Shown here piece by piece: positions 63,741-64,000 of a stretch of DNA of 64,000 nucleotides. The position numbers and the translations under genes are program-made. This DNA is from Pleionea sp. CnH1-48 (lineage in GTDB: Bacteria > Pseudomonadota > Gammaproteobacteria > Enterobacterales > Kangiellaceae), in assembly GCF_024124665.1 (NCBI RefSeq), contig NZ_JAMXSB010000001.1, forward strand, positions 310,001 through 374,000. Direction: 5' to 3'. Under the pieces are notes generated by a model, which was not told the origin of the DNA, did not search any database, and was given only the letters and a program-made list of their open reading frames with translations. Within the stretch, counting starts at the first letter, position 1. Each line of letters opens with the position of its first letter.

Positions 63741-64000
63741 CTAAGAAACGGATACTTGATGCTGCAAAATAAACTCTCTAACCTGTCGAATATCATTTTC
63801 GATAGGATATCGAACCTGAGGTTTATTTTTTAATTGAGCAACGGACGTTGGCAACTCAATGGGAGACTGGCACACTTCAACCAGCGTTTCTTCAAATTTA
63901 ACGGGGTGCGCCGTCGATAAACACACCGTGCTCTCATCGCCGCAATGATCCGCAGCGACCAGACCCACCGCAGTATGAGGATCAACAGGACAGCCTAATT
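63741..64000 (-). CDS. thrC: Threonine synthase, C-terminal part
   Basis: The frame runs off the right edge; about 86 C-terminal residues are present. CPVDPHTAVGLVAADHC and VCLSTAHPVKFEETLVEVC are the characteristic end of threonine synthase, which converts phosphohomoserine to threonine with PLP. It precedes the lysC-lysA fusion on the same strand, consistent with an aspartate-family amino acid cluster. Whether homoserine dehydrogenase and kinase genes follow cannot be seen. Confidence 0.88.
   Translation of the reverse strand, partial: LGCPVDPHTAVGLVAADHCGDESTVCLSTAHPVKFEETLVEVCQSPIELPTSVAQLKNKPQVRYPIENDIRQVREFILQHQVSVS

Overview
The window looks like a chromosomal segment of a marine-type gammaproteobacterium with moderately low GC (my impression; not counted). 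Pointers are the FadI/FadJ thiolase/multienzyme pair, MiaE, a large NAD-glutamate dehydrogenase, a fused aspartate kinase/diaminopimelate decarboxylase, the DUF1302/DUF1329/YCF48/RND set, and three ERIC-type repeats. A Kangiella/Pleionea-like lineage would fit, but that is a guess. There are no rRNA or tRNA genes, CRISPR arrays, phages or transposases that I can see.

Layout. 0.5-7.6 kb: an ArsR/SRPBCC/membrane-protein operon behind a palindromic operator, a dual-specificity-type phosphatase, miaE, unrecognised proteins, then a CesT-type chaperone followed by a putative secreted zinc protease. 7.8-15.1 kb: a Fur-controlled heme-type uptake operon (TonB-dependent receptor, ExbB-like channel, DUF2149 protein, periplasmic CobN-like chelatase with a His-rich insert). 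15.4-16.8 kb: a second CesT-type chaperone plus a putative effector. 16.8-20.8 kb: a transglutaminase/DUF58/MoxR operon. 20.8-30.5 kb: glycerate kinase, a BsuPI-domain secreted protein, a Kef-type antiporter, several small orphan proteins, and polyphosphate kinase 2. 30.6-34.1 kb: fadI-fadJ. 34.3-41.2 kb: a complete Bat (MoxR/von Willebrand) operon. 41.4-44.4 kb: a short-chain dehydrogenase, a 59-residue orphan gene and a DUF885 lipoprotein peptidase. 44.5-44.7 kb: two joined ERIC elements. 44.8-49.7 kb: NAD-glutamate dehydrogenase. 49.9-56.6 kb: the RND/YCF48/DUF1329/DUF1302 envelope set. 56.8-60.5 kb: DUF2835, saccharopine dehydrogenase, M14 carboxypeptidase and a chalcone-isomerase-like protein. 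60.8-64.0 kb: the third ERIC, the lysC-lysA fusion, and the 3' end of threonine synthase.

The most interesting content is the pair of type III secretion chaperone/effector loci on either side of the heme operon. No secretion apparatus is present here, so the effectors would depend on a system encoded elsewhere. One candidate effector carries an HExxH zincin site; the other has no domain I recognise. The heme operon pairs a heme-type receptor with a CobN-like protein that has a signal peptide, a C-terminal anchor and its own ExbB/ExbD-like partners. This architecture resembles the HmuR-HmuS-type systems of anaerobes and suggests periplasmic removal of metal from a captured tetrapyrrole.
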